DNA from: Streptomyces sp. CB09001
GTDB lineage: Bacteria; Actinomycetota; Actinomycetes; Streptomycetales; Streptomycetaceae
Reading direction: 5' to 3'
Assembly: GCF_003369795.1 (NCBI RefSeq)
Contig: NZ_CP026730.1
Coordinates: 7,431,001 to 7,495,000 of the forward strand
DNA: 64,000 nt
Shown here: piece by piece, positions 17,383 through 25,948 of the stretch
How positions within the stretch are numbered: the first letter of the stretch is position 1
Layout: every line of letters begins with the position of its first letter
Notes under the pieces: model-generated
Seen by the model: the letters and a program-made list of their open reading frames with translations, nothing else
Databases searched by the model: none
What the model was told of the DNA's origin: nothing
Translations under genes and position numbers: made by a program

Positions 17383-18504
17383 TCACCGGCCGTTGTCGGT
17401 GACCAGGTCGATCAGGCCCTGGGCCGTGTGGTCGGGGGAGTTCATGTCGATCATGTCGTCGCTCGCCGCCTCGGCGCTGCGGGGGAACATGGCCCGCTCG
17501 TACTCGCTCAGTGCCGCCTCGACGTCACCGGGGTGCGCGGCGAGGGCCGCACCGAGTTCCGCGCCGTCGAGCATCGCGAGGTTGGCGCCCTCGCCGTTGG
17601 GAGCGGCGAGGTGGGCGGCATCGCCCAGCAGGGTCACCCCCGGTACCCGCTCCCACCGGTGTCCGGTCGGCAGCGCGTAGAGGGGGCGCAGGGCCGGCGC
17701 GACATCGCTGTCGGTGATCAGCGCGGTGAGCTCCGTCGCCCAGCCGTCGAATTCCTGGGCGATGCGTGCGCCTGCCGCGGCGCCGTCGGTGAAGTCGATC
17801 CCGGCGAACCAGTCCAGCGGCCGGTTCAGCCCCACGTAGGCGTGCAGGGTGTCGCCCTTCTCCCGGTGGGCGAAGATCTCCTTGCCCGGTGCGGGAGCGA
17901 TCAGCATTCCGCCACCGACCGTCTTCGCGGCCACCGGGTGTCGTGTGCCGGTGTCGAACAGGTAGGTCTCGACCACCGACTTGCCGACGTACTCGGGTGT
18001 GGCGGAGGACAGCAGCGGCCGGACACGTGACCACGCGCCGTCCGCCCCGACCAGCAGGCGGGTGACGACGGCGCCACCGTCGGCGAACGTCACCTCGTGC
18101 CGGCCGTCGCCGAGGGAACGGGCCCGGCCGACCTTGTGTCCCCACCGCACGGTGCCGGCCGGGAGCGAGTCGAGCAGGATCTGCCGCAGGTCGCCGCGCT
18201 GAACCTCCGGCCGTCCACCGGTGCCGTCGTCGGCCTGGTCGAGCCGGACCGTGCCGTCCCGGTCGAGTACCCGCAGTGCCTGACGGCCATCGAGAACAAT
18301 GGCCCGGAACTCGTCCGTCAGCCCGGCCGCCTCGACCGCGAGCTGCCCGTTGTAGTCGTGGATGTCCAGCAGCCCGCCCTGGGCGCGCGCCGAAGGCGAG
18401 GAGTCGGCCTCGTAGACGGTGACCGGGATCGCGTGGACGTGCAGGACGCGGGCCAGTGTGAGTCCGCCGAGCCCGGCGCCGATGATCGTGACAGGGGTGT
18501 GCAT
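17383..18504 (-). CDS. FAD-dependent monooxygenase (TetX-like)
   Basis: 373-residue class A flavoprotein monooxygenase. Motifs: VTIIGAGLGGLTLARVL (FAD ADP part), VYEADSSPSARAQGGLLDIH, LLVGADGAWSRVR (the DG motif) and VTLLGDAAHLAAPNGEGAN (the GD motif). Length and the QGGLLDIH segment resemble TetX-type enzymes that hydroxylate tetracyclines and other aromatics. The true substrate is unknown; resistance is only a possibility. No adjacent regulator is obvious. Confidence 0.85.
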   Translation of the reverse strand: MHTPVTIIGAGLGGLTLARVLHVHAIPVTVYEADSSPSARAQGGLLDIHDYNGQLAVEAAGLTDEFRAIVLDGRQALRVLDRDGTVRLDQADDGTGGRPEVQRGDLRQILLDSLPAGTVRWGHKVGRARSLGDGRHEVTFADGGAVVTRLLVGADGAWSRVRPLLSSATPEYVGKSVVETYLFDTGTRHPVAAKTVGGGMLIAPAPGKEIFAHREKGDTLHAYVGLNRPLDWFAGIDFTDGAAAGARIAQEFDGWATELTALITDSDVAPALRPLYALPTGHRWERVPGVTLLGDAAHLAAPNGEGANLAMLDGAELGAALAAHPGDVEAALSEYERAMFPRSAEAASDDMIDMNSPDHTAQGLIDLVTDNGR

Positions 18505-18666
18505 GGTGGCTCCTTCGGGATCGGGCCGACCGGTTCTTTTCCGGCCGGCCACCTCCCGAAAGGTGCCGGGTGCCGCCGACGAACCACCGACATCCGGCCG
18601 ACAGCCCCCGACATCGCTCCTGCGCGGTGCCGACACGACACCGACACCGCAGGTCGGACAACGCGC

Positions 18667-19650
18667 TCAGGCGCGGCGCGCGCGGATCACGATGGCCGTG
18701 CCCGCCGCGACGGCGAGCACCGCCGCGCCGCCGAGGAACGCGGTCCGTCCGCTCGTGCCGGTGCTGGCGAGGCTCGGCCGTGAGTCGCCCGCGGCCCGCA
18801 GGATCAGTTTGGTGACGTCCTCCGGGTTGGTCTCCATGACGGCATGCGGCGCGTCGACCTCGACGGTCGTGGCCTCGGCCCGCTTCGCCATGAAACGCAG
18901 GTTCTCGGTGCCGATGGTGCGGTCGTCGGTGGGGACGAGGTACCAGGACGGAATGGTCTTCCACGCGGCGGCCCGCGTCGGTTCGTTGCCGGAGGCGGCG
19001 GTCGCGGGCCGCTGGGTGGCGGCCAGCACCTTGACCCGGCTCGCGTCGAGCCGGTCGCTCAGGAAGACGTCGCTGAACTTCTCCGGCTTGAGGTACAGGT
19101 CCACGTTCGTGGCGTCGCCGCCGAGCGGTACGGCGTTCAGCGCGGTGGGCACCGGCGCGTTCGGGTCGTCCGTCACCCGGCTGCCCGGGAACTTGGCCGC
19201 GAGCTGGAAGGCGGACTCGCCCTTGTCGGGTGCGAAGCCGGCGATGTAGACGAGGGACTCGACGTTGGGGTTGCCGGCGGCGGCGTTGGTGATGACGGCT
19301 CCGCCGTAGGAGTGCCCGACGAGGACGATGGGGCCCTCGATGGCCTTGAGCCGGGCGGCCAGGTAGTCGGCATCGCCGGAGAGACTGCGCAGCGGATTCG
19401 CCGTGGCCACCACCGGATAGCCCCGGGACTGCAGGTTCTCGACGACCCGGTCCCAGCCGGAGGCGTCCGCCCAGTACCCGTGCACCAGTACGACCGTCGG
19501 CTTGCCGCCTCCGGACGTCCCGCCGGGCGGCGTGGCACCGCCTCCGCTCTCGGACGCCGGCGAGGGGCCCGCGGCCATCAGGGCGGCCGCCGGGAGGAGG
19601 ACGGCCAGGGGTAGCGTCCGCCGGGCGGCGGCGCGTCGTATCTGCTCCAT
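18667..19650 (-). CDS. Secreted alpha/beta hydrolase with LAxTG sortase signal
   Basis: 327 residues. N-terminal signal peptide (RTLPLAVLLPAAALMAAGP), Gly/Ser-rich spacer, then an alpha/beta-hydrolase core: TVVLVHGYWADASGWD (oxyanion), LVGHSYGGAV (nucleophile Ser) and VDAPHAVMETNPEDV (His). At the C-terminus is LASTG, then a hydrophobic helix (AFLGGAAVLAVAAGTAIVI) and RARRA. This is the LAxTG signal used by class E sortases, so the enzyme should be anchored to the cell wall. No sortase gene lies in the window. Substrate unknown. Confidence 0.85.
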   Translation of the reverse strand: MEQIRRAAARRTLPLAVLLPAAALMAAGPSPASESGGGATPPGGTSGGGKPTVVLVHGYWADASGWDRVVENLQSRGYPVVATANPLRSLSGDADYLAARLKAIEGPIVLVGHSYGGAVITNAAAGNPNVESLVYIAGFAPDKGESAFQLAAKFPGSRVTDDPNAPVPTALNAVPLGGDATNVDLYLKPEKFSDVFLSDRLDASRVKVLAATQRPATAASGNEPTRAAAWKTIPSWYLVPTDDRTIGTENLRFMAKRAEATTVEVDAPHAVMETNPEDVTKLILRAAGDSRPSLASTGTSGRTAFLGGAAVLAVAAGTAIVIRARRA

Positions 19651-19813
19651 GACCCTTCTTTCTCTGAGGGGAGGGACTGCTGACCACACTGCGTTCGGGT
19701 GATGGACGCGGCACCACGGATATGGCCATGGGAGTGAAGATCGATCACGGAGCGTAAAGGAGCGCCTCGCGTACGGCGCGGTGCCGCATCGTCGACCCGG
19801 CCGGTGGCGGAGC

Positions 19814-20296
19814 ATGCCGCCCATGCTGTCCGGTCTCCTGGCCAGATTGGTCAAACTGCTGCTCGGGCGCCACGGCGGTGCGCTGCACTGGAGGGCCGCG
19901 GGTGCCGCGACGGTCGTCCTGGTGATCGTGCTCCTCGCGGGTTCGTACGTCGCCGTCCTGGCTGAGCGCGGCGCACCGGGTGCGCAGCTGATCACCTATC
20001 CGCGGGCGCTGTGGTGGTCCGTGGAGACCGCGACGACCGTCGGCTACGGCGACCTGTATCCCGTGACCCTGTGGGGACGGGTCGTGGCCGTGGTGGTGAT
20101 GGTCGCCGGGATCACCTCCTTCGGTCTGGTCACCGCCGCGCTGGCCACCTGGTTCGTCGGAAGGGAACAAGAACGCCGGGGCCACTTCGTGCGCCACACC
20201 GAGAAGGCCGCCGAGGAGGCGTACACCCGGGCGACGCGAGCGCTGCACGAGCGCTTCGACGGGTTGGAGCGGATGCTCGACGACAACCGAGGGTGA
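19814..20296 (+). CDS. Two-helix potassium channel
   Basis: About 160 residues. First membrane helix AAGAATVVLVIVLLAGSYVA, pore with the K+ selectivity filter TVGYGD, second helix VVAVVVMVAGITSFGLVTAA. It ends in a charged coiled segment (VRHTEKAAEEAYTRATRALH). KcsA-like two-helix design, likely tetrameric. The start is uncertain: ATG 19814, ATG 19823 or GTG 19781 are in frame, and the GGCGGAG site best suits the ATGs. Confidence 0.88.
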   Translation: MPPMLSGLLARLVKLLLGRHGGALHWRAAGAATVVLVIVLLAGSYVAVLAERGAPGAQLITYPRALWWSVETATTVGYGDLYPVTLWGRVVAVVVMVAGITSFGLVTAALATWFVGREQERRGHFVRHTEKAAEEAYTRATRALHERFDGLERMLDDNRG

Positions 20297-20369
20297 CTCC
20301 TCGCCGGACGCCGCACCGATGAGTTTCCGGCGGTCGCCCGGTCTACCCGTCGACGGAAGGGAGCGCACC

Positions 20370-20975
20370 ATGCGCGAGATCATCGTTTGCACGTTCCTGA
20401 CGCTGGACGGCGTCATGCAGGCGCCGGGCGGCCCGGACGAGGACGCCGAGAGCGGCTTCGAGCACGGCGGCTGGCAGAAACCGGTGGACGACGACGAGGT
20501 CGGCACGGCCATCGCCGGGTGGTACGAGGACTCCGACGCCATGCTGCTCGGCCGCAAGACCTACGACATCTTCGCGTCGTACTGGCCCACCGCCGACCCC
20601 GACAACCCGTTCACCCATCGGATGAACAGCATGCACAAGTACGTGGCGTCCCGGACCCTGACGTCCCTCGAATGGCAGAACTCGACACTGCTGGAGGGCG
20701 ACACCGTCGACGCCGTACGCAGGCTGAAGGCGTCCGACGGCGGAAACCTCAACGTCGTCGGCAGCGGCGACCTCGCCCAGACCCTCATGCGCCACGGCCT
20801 CGTCGACGAGTACCGGCTGACCATCCACCCGGTGATCATCGGGACCGGCAAGCGGCTGTTCGCCGACGGAGCGATTCCCACCGCGCTGGAGCCGGTCGGC
20901 GTCTCGACGACGAAGGGCGGCACCGTCGTAGGCGTCTACCGGCCGAACGGTGCGCCCAGCTACGACAGTTACTAG
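20370..20975 (+). CDS. Dihydrofolate reductase-like (RibD C-terminal) protein
   Basis: 201 residues of the RibD_C/YyaP branch of the DHFR fold: VCTFLTLDGVMQAPGG, then AMLLGRKTYDIFASYWP, NVVGSGDLAQTLM and YRLTIHPVIIGTGKRLF. Such stand-alone proteins bind NADPH; true substrates are usually unknown. The ATG has a GGAAGGGAG site. Follows the K+ channel by 73 bp. Confidence 0.85.
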   Translation: MREIIVCTFLTLDGVMQAPGGPDEDAESGFEHGGWQKPVDDDEVGTAIAGWYEDSDAMLLGRKTYDIFASYWPTADPDNPFTHRMNSMHKYVASRTLTSLEWQNSTLLEGDTVDAVRRLKASDGGNLNVVGSGDLAQTLMRHGLVDEYRLTIHPVIIGTGKRLFADGAIPTALEPVGVSTTKGGTVVGVYRPNGAPSYDSY

Positions 20976-21031
20976 ACGGGCGGAGGAATCCAGGTGCTCC
21001 GGCGGGCCGGGGTCGGGTACTGTGCGGCTCA

Positions 21032-21097
21032 TGTCGAGTCCTGAGTCGGACAGGGTGGGGGCTTTCGGTCACCCCGTCAGCCCCCTGAATCGCTGAG
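21032..21097 (+). CDS. Possible 21-residue leader peptide upstream of the efflux pump
   Basis: Short frame reading MSSPESDRVGAFGHP, then VSPLNR and stop. It ends 114 bp before the efflux-pump start and overlaps a strong hairpin (21058-21086). Leader peptides that stall ribosomes often control phenicol and macrolide resistance genes. Evidence is position and structure only; no clear ribosome-binding site is visible. Confidence 0.4.
21058..21086. promoter_or_regulatory. Hairpin with competing pairings in the efflux-pump leader
   Basis: GGGGGCT (21058-21064) pairs with AGCCCCC (21080-21086). The upstream GGGTG (21054-21058) can pair with CACCC (21071-21075), which lies in the loop, so the pairings compete. 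Downstream, CTCC and GGAG near 21190-21205 can pair over the ribosome-binding site of the pump. Looks like an attenuation leader. Confidence 0.45.
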
Positions 21098-21211
21098 TTC
21101 GCAGCCCTGCGTCGTCCTACCGCTTTCGTCGGTCGGACGCGCACGCGCATGGGGCCGGCCGCGGTGACGAGATGACCCTTCTCGTGCTTCTCCTCACCTC
21201 GGAGCCACTCG

Positions 21212-22390
21212 ATGCCTCTTCCGCTGTACCTGCTCGCCGTGGCGGTGTGCGCCATGGGCACCTCGGAGTTCATGCTCGCCGGCCTCGCGCCGGACATCGC
21301 CTCGGATCTCGACATCACCGTCGGGACCACAGGCATGCTCACCTCGGCCTTCGCGGCCGGCATGGTAGTCGGCGCTCCCCTCGTGGCGGCGCTTGCCCGC
21401 ACCTGGCCCAGGCGTTCCAGCCTCCTCGGCTTCGTCCTCGCCTTCGCGGCGGCCCACGCCGTGGGAGCCGGCACCACGAGCTTCCCCGTCCTGGTGGCCT
21501 GCCGCGTCGTGGCCGCGCTCGCCAACGCGGGGTTCCTCGCGGCCGCTCTGACCACTGCCGCAACACTGGTCCCTGCCGACAGGAAGGGACGCGCGCTGGC
21601 CGTGCTGCTGTCCGGCACGACGGTGGCCACGATCGCCGGGGTCCCCGCCGGGTCACTCCTTGGCACCTGGCTCGGCTGGCGGGCCACGTTCTGGGCCGTC
21701 GCCCTCTTCTGCCTGCCCGCGGCCCTCGGCGTGCTGAAGGGAGTCCCCGCGGGACGTGCGAAGGCAGCGGCGACCGGTGGGTTGCCGCTGCGAGTCGAGC
21801 TCGCCCGGCTCAAGTCCCCCCGGTTGATCCTGGCCATGCTGCTGGGCGCGCTGGTGAACGCGGCCACCTTCGCGAGCTTCACCTTCCTGGCCCCCGTCGT
21901 GACCGACACGGCCGGGCTGGGCGAACTGTGGATCTCCGTCGTCCTGGTGCTCTTCGGTGCCGGTTCCCTCGTCGGCGTCACCGTCGCCGGACGGCTGTCC
22001 GACCAACGCCCCGCCCAGGTTCTCGCCGTCGGCGGTCCGCTGCTGCTCGTCGGCTGGCCCACGCTGGCGATGCTGGCCGACCGGCCGTTCGCGCTGCTGA
22101 CCCTCGTGTTCGTCCAGGGCGCGCTGTCGTTCGCGCTGGGCAGCACGCTGATCACACGGGTCCTCTACGAGGCGGCCGGAGCGCCCACCATGGCTGGTGC
22201 GTACGCGACCGCCGCCCTCAACGTGGGCGCCGCGGGCGGACCACTCGTCGCCGCGACCACCCTGGGCACCACGACAGGCAACCTCGGGCCGCTGTGGGCG
22301 AGCGGGCTCCTGGTCGCCGTCGCGCTGCTCGTCGCGTTCCCCTTCCGCACGGTGATCACGACTGCCGCGCGAGCCGAGGCGATCCGATGA
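21212..22390 (+). CDS. cmlR: MFS efflux pump, CmlR/chloramphenicol-resistance type
   Basis: 392 residues with 12 predicted membrane helices. The N-terminus LLAVAVCAMGTSEFMLAGLA is the hallmark of DHA1 arabinose/chloramphenicol exporters. The motif-C-like segment LSGTTVATIAGVPAGSLLG and the loop RKGRA follow. The closest family I recognise is the phenicol exporter of Streptomyces (CmlR). It probably exports chloramphenicol-like drugs by proton antiport. The leader region suggests induced expression. Confidence 0.85.
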   Translation: MPLPLYLLAVAVCAMGTSEFMLAGLAPDIASDLDITVGTTGMLTSAFAAGMVVGAPLVAALARTWPRRSSLLGFVLAFAAAHAVGAGTTSFPVLVACRVVAALANAGFLAAALTTAATLVPADRKGRALAVLLSGTTVATIAGVPAGSLLGTWLGWRATFWAVALFCLPAALGVLKGVPAGRAKAAATGGLPLRVELARLKSPRLILAMLLGALVNAATFASFTFLAPVVTDTAGLGELWISVVLVLFGAGSLVGVTVAGRLSDQRPAQVLAVGGPLLLVGWPTLAMLADRPFALLTLVFVQGALSFALGSTLITRVLYEAAGAPTMAGAYATAALNVGAAGGPLVAATTLGTTTGNLGPLWASGLLVAVALLVAFPFRTVITTAARAEAIR

Positions 22391-22421
22391 CGCGAACTCC
22401 CGCTGCCCACCGTGGACGGTG

Positions 22422-22706
22422 TCACGGCGTCCAGTGGTGGCGGGCACGGGCCATGTCCACTCGCGCCCCGCGCATCGGCGTGCCCTCGTCCCGCAGAAGG
22501 AGCGGCGCCCGCCCACCGTGGCAGGAGGGAGGCGTGCCGTCCGCGTAGACGACACGCCACCACGGCACCCCCTCGTCGAGCAGGCTCATGGCGCGACCCG
22601 CCTGGCGTGCACCGACACCGGCCCGTCGACCGACGTCACCGTAGGAGGCCACGGCACCCGCGGGGATCGAGCACACCGCATCCCGGACATCGTCGACGAA
22701 GGTCAC
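22422..22706 (-). CDS. MGMT-family alkyltransferase-like DNA-binding protein
   Basis: 94 residues covering only the DNA-binding domain of O6-alkylguanine alkyltransferases: VRDAVCSIPAGAVASYGDVG, then ARQAGRAMSLLDEGVPWWRV. The active-site PCHR is replaced: the segment reads DGTPPSCHGG, so Cys-His survive in altered context. It resembles alkyltransferase-like proteins, which flag lesions for excision repair. The GTG start has GGAGGT 5 nt upstream and overlaps the DUF488 gene by 4 bp. Confidence 0.75.
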   Translation of the reverse strand: MTFVDDVRDAVCSIPAGAVASYGDVGRRAGVGARQAGRAMSLLDEGVPWWRVVYADGTPPSCHGGRAPLLLRDEGTPMRGARVDMARARHHWTP

Positions 22707-23239
22707 CGCACCTCCGAGTCGGGGGGCGGGTAGGTGAGGCGGCCGTCGCGGAGCCGTGCGTGCTCGTTCAGCACGGCCGGCTTCGTGGCCGTCCGCGACA
22801 TGATGTGCACGACCTCCACCCCGGCGACCAGCAGGGCGTCAGTGATCAGCCGGCGGTGGCACCGCCACGGCACCGCCTCGCTGCACATGATCGCGGGCCG
22901 CTCGTGCCGCGCGATGCGGATCAGCTCGTCGAGGCCCTCGGCGAATTCGTCCCCCGCCATGTAGTCGGCGTAGTCGCGGAACGCCTTTACCCGCCACGCA
23001 CCATTCTCACTGGGGACCCCCTTGGGGGTGTGTCGCCGACCGCCGAGCCGAGGGAGCCAGCGGTACTCGATGTCGGACGGCAGATTCCGCACGACAGCGG
23101 ACTGGTTCCACTGGGGATGTTTCCTCGACGAAGGGTAGGAGCGCACATCGACCAGGCAGGTGATGTCATGGCCGCGCAGCATGTCCAGCACCTCGTCGAA
23201 TTCACGCGTCGAATGCCCGATCGTGTGGACCCGGCTCAC
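22703..23239 (-). CDS. DUF488 family protein
   Basis: 178 residues. HTIGHSTREFDEVLDMLRGH, then LVDVRSYPSSRKHPQWN and the Cys/His-rich IMCSEAVPWRCHRRLITDAL are the family signature. DUF488 proteins are thought to be nucleic-acid or redox related because of the conserved Cys-x-H segment, but their function is unproven. Middle gene of a three-gene operon with DUF2945 and the alkyltransferase-like protein, which hints at DNA-damage handling. Confidence 0.85.
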   Translation of the reverse strand: MSRVHTIGHSTREFDEVLDMLRGHDITCLVDVRSYPSSRKHPQWNQSAVVRNLPSDIEYRWLPRLGGRRHTPKGVPSENGAWRVKAFRDYADYMAGDEFAEGLDELIRIARHERPAIMCSEAVPWRCHRRLITDALLVAGVEVVHIMSRTATKPAVLNEHARLRDGRLTYPPPDSEVR

Positions 23240-23247
23240 CTCGGCCC

Positions 23248-23457
23248 CTACGCCTTCTTCAGTGCTCCACCCTTGTGCATGGCGACATGGCCGGTCTTGT
23301 CGCTCTCAATCTCGTACTGCGGGTCGTCCGCCGAGCAGTGACGTGTGCGGCCCTTGAATTCCACATCGTGGGTGTGCTTCTTGATGACGACGCCCTCGAC
23401 GTAGCCGGCCTCGGAGTTCCAGCGCACGTGGTCTCCCACGGAAAAATCGTCCGCCAT
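23248..23457 (-). CDS. DUF2945 (tudor-like) small protein
   Basis: 69 residues: FSVGDHVRWNSEAGYVEGVV, then IKKHTHDVEFKGRTRHCSAD and PQYEIESDKTGHVAMHKGGA. This is the DUF2945/HVA-1 tudor-like fold, found in fungi and bacteria, sometimes beside DUF488 genes. First gene of the operon, 8 bp before DUF488. Probably a small nucleic-acid- or protein-binding barrel. Confidence 0.8.
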   Translation of the reverse strand: MADDFSVGDHVRWNSEAGYVEGVVIKKHTHDVEFKGRTRHCSADDPQYEIESDKTGHVAMHKGGALKKA

Positions 23458-23610
23458 GTGCTCCAGAATCTCACGCGGGCAGGCCGACGGCCATCCGGTG
23501 AATGGCTCAGTCCCCCGGGGCCGAAGTGGCCCACACGGACGAAGTGGCGGGAGCATACGGTCGGGGGCACCGTGTGCGTGAGGACCGCCGCTCGACCCCG
23601 AGGATCCGCT

Positions 23611-24558
23611 ATGCAAGCCATCTCCGTCCATGACCGTGACGCGGGCACCGAAGGGCTCGCCCTGACGGAAATGCCCTACCCGCACGCCGCCGAGAACGAC
23701 GTCGTAGTGCGTGTGCATGCCGCCGGCTTCACCCGCGGGGAACTCACCTGGCCGGGTACGTGGACCGATCGCGCCGGCCGCGACCGCACACCGAGTGTGC
23801 CCGGGCACGAGCTGTCAGGGGTGGTCGAGGAGTTGGGGTACGGCACCACCGGACTCACCGTCGGCCAGCGGGTGTTCGGGCTGGCCGACTGGACGCGCAA
23901 CGGATCGCTGGCCGAGTACACCGCGGTGGAGGCACGCAACCTGGCCCCGCTTCCCGCCGACGTCGACCACACCGTGGCCGCCGCGCTGCCCGTCTCGGGG
24001 CTGACCGCGTGGCAGGGGCTGTTCGACCACGGCCGGCTCGCGCCGGGGCAGACGGTCCTGATCCACGGCGCCGCCGGCAGCGTCGGTTCGATCGCGGTCC
24101 AACTCGCCCGCGAGGCGGGTGCCCGGGTGGTCGCCACCGGTCGTGCCGCCGACCGGGACACCGCTCTCGGCCTGGGCGCCGAGGTCTTCCTGGACCTCCA
24201 GTCGGACCGGCTGGAGGACGCGGGCGAGGCCGACGTCGTGTTCGACGTCATCGGCGGCGAGATCCTGGACCGCTCGGCCGCCCTGGTACGTCCCGGCGGA
24301 ACCCTCGTCACCATCGCCGCGCCCCCGGTCGTCAGGCCGGAGAACGGGCGGGCGGTCTTCTTCGTCGTCGAATCCGACCGGGTCAGGCTCGGCGACCTCG
24401 CGCAGCGGGTGAGGGACGGGCGGCTCACGGTGTCCGTCGGGGAGGTGCGCCCGCTTGCCGAGGCACCCGCCGCCTTCGCGTCCGGCCGGGGCAGGCACGG
24501 CAGGACGATCATCCGCGTCGTGACCGGGGGACCCGACGAGGCGGCGGGCCTCCGGTGA
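23611..24558 (+). CDS. Zinc-free alcohol dehydrogenase-like NADP oxidoreductase
   Basis: 315 residues of the quinone-oxidoreductase MDR group: VVVRVHAAGFTRGELTWPG, PGHELSGVVEELG, VLIHGAAGSVGSIAVQLAR (nucleotide motif) and DVVFDVIGGEILDRSA. No structural zinc loop. Probably reduces quinones or enones with NADPH. Its stop overlaps the GTG of the HD-domain gene, so the two are translated together. Confidence 0.87.
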   Translation: MQAISVHDRDAGTEGLALTEMPYPHAAENDVVVRVHAAGFTRGELTWPGTWTDRAGRDRTPSVPGHELSGVVEELGYGTTGLTVGQRVFGLADWTRNGSLAEYTAVEARNLAPLPADVDHTVAAALPVSGLTAWQGLFDHGRLAPGQTVLIHGAAGSVGSIAVQLAREAGARVVATGRAADRDTALGLGAEVFLDLQSDRLEDAGEADVVFDVIGGEILDRSAALVRPGGTLVTIAAPPVVRPENGRAVFFVVESDRVRLGDLAQRVRDGRLTVSVGEVRPLAEAPAAFASGRGRHGRTIIRVVTGGPDEAAGLR

Positions 24559-25160
24559 CCCGGATGTCGCTCGACGCCCTGCCCGTGCCCGGCAGCCCGG
24601 CATCGGCCGCCGCCCTGGACGTCGCGACCGCCTATCTTCCGCCCGCACTGCTCAACCACTCGCTGCGCGCCTATGTGTGGGCGGCCGCCCGCGGCACGGC
24701 GGACGGCCTCTCGTTCGACGCGGAACTCCTCTACGTGGCCGCGCTCCACCACGACATCGGGCTGGTCCCGGCGTTCGACAGCCACACCGTCGCGTTCGAG
24801 GAGGCCGGCGGCCACGTCGCCCGCGTCTTCGCGGCGGGCGCCGGGTGGCCGGCGGAGCGCCGCGAGCGCCTGGCGGAGGTGATCGTCCGTCATATGGCGC
24901 CGCAGGTGGATGCCGCCACGGACCCCGAGGGACATCTGCTGGCCCGCGCCACCGCGACCGAGATCGTCGGCAGGGACGCGGACGACTACCCGCCCCGTTT
25001 CCGCGACGAGGTGCTGGCACGCTACCCCCGGCTGGACCTCACCGAGCGGTTCCTGGCGTGCTTCGAGGCCCAGGCCGCCCGCAAACCCGGCAGCGCCGCG
25101 GGAGGTGCGGTGCGGTCCGGACTCGCCGGCCGGATGGCCTCCAACCCGCTCGGCCCCTGA
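24555..25160 (+). CDS. HD-domain hydrolase (cyanamide hydratase-like)
   Basis: 201 residues. H-HD-D metal motif: LLNHSLRAYVWA, then VAALHHDIGLVP and, further on, VIVRHMAPQ. HD proteins of this size include cyanamide hydratases and (p)ppGpp- or nucleotide-type phosphohydrolases. The GTG start at 24555 overlaps the previous stop (GTGA); an ATG at 24564 is possible. Confidence 0.82.
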   Translation: MTRMSLDALPVPGSPASAAALDVATAYLPPALLNHSLRAYVWAAARGTADGLSFDAELLYVAALHHDIGLVPAFDSHTVAFEEAGGHVARVFAAGAGWPAERRERLAEVIVRHMAPQVDAATDPEGHLLARATATEIVGRDADDYPPRFRDEVLARYPRLDLTERFLACFEAQAARKPGSAAGGAVRSGLAGRMASNPLGP

Positions 25161-25187
25161 GCCCGGCTCATGTTCCCCGAACCGGGC
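25161..25187. terminator. Hairpin between convergent HD and reductase genes
   Basis: GCCCGG/CCGGGC, 6-bp stem with a 15-nt loop, directly after the HD stop codon and 18 bp before the reductase stop. Confidence 0.45.
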
Positions 25188-25204
25188 CCGTGGGCCGTAC
25201 CGGT

Positions 25205-25948
25205 TCAGCGCGACGCCGTGAGGTAGCGCAGCAGCAGGGTGTCGTCCTCGGCGAGTGCGGTGGCCAGACGCAGGCCGGTGGGTGGGACGGGTGGCCCGGT
25301 GGCGATCCGGCCGGCCGGGCCCGCGGTCAGCAGCGGGGAGACGGTCAGACGGAGTTCGTCGACCAGCCCGGCGGCGGTCAGTGCCCCGAACAGGCGGGGT
25401 CCGCCTTCGCAGTCGATGCGCCGCAGCCCCCGCCGGGTGAGTGCCGAGACCGCGGCGGCCAGGTCGACGGTGTCCTCGCCCGCGTAGACGACCTCCGCCC
25501 CGGCCTCCTGCCAGGCCCGACGTGTGGGCTCGGGTACCGAAGCGCAGGTGAGGACGATGGTCGGGACGCGCGCCCGGGTGATGACGGGGGCGTCGGCGGA
25601 CAGTGTTCCGCCGGTGCTCACGACGGCCGTCGGCGGGACGTCGGCCAGGCCGTGGCGGCGCCGGCGGTCGAGGGTCTGCCGGTCGGGGTGGACGCCGCGG
25701 AAGCCCTCGACCACGGCCGTGGTGGCGCCGATCAGCAGGACGTCGGCGAGGTCGCTGCCGAGTTGCAGCACCTTGCGGTCGGGCGGGGTCGACAGGGGCC
25801 TGGCCAGGCCGCCGACTTCCACGGCCCCGTCGGCGCTGGCGACGAAGTTTACGGCGAGCCAGCGCTCACGGTCCGGGTAGGTGTAGAGGCGTTCCAGTTC
25901 GTCGTCGTCGATGGGCCGGGCCTGTTCGGCGGGCCAGATCAGGTGCAT
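25205..25948 (-). CDS. RibD-type pyrimidine reductase-like protein
   Basis: 247 residues of the RibD C-terminal/DHFR fold. WLAVNFVASADGAVEVGG is the N-terminal strand and substrate loop. Next come DVLLIGATTAVVEGF, IDCEGGPRLFGALTAAGLVD and LRLTVSPLL. In riboflavin synthesis this fold reduces a pyrimidine ribosyl intermediate with NADPH. Here there is no deaminase domain and no riboflavin gene nearby. The ATG shares its A with the stop of the FolP2-like gene (TGATG), so translation is coupled. Last gene of the pterin cluster. Confidence 0.85.
   Translation of the reverse strand: MHLIWPAEQARPIDDDELERLYTYPDRERWLAVNFVASADGAVEVGGLARPLSTPPDRKVLQLGSDLADVLLIGATTAVVEGFRGVHPDRQTLDRRRRHGLADVPPTAVVSTGGTLSADAPVITRARVPTIVLTCASVPEPTRRAWQEAGAEVVYAGEDTVDLAAAVSALTRRGLRRIDCEGGPRLFGALTAAGLVDELRLTVSPLLTAGPAGRIATGPPVPPTGLRLATALAEDDTLLLRYLTASR

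Noticed and set aside
21172-22548. 458-codon plus frame starting before the efflux pump
   Set aside because: Overlaps the MFS gene in another frame with Arg/Gly-rich nonsense; the real start is ATG 21212.
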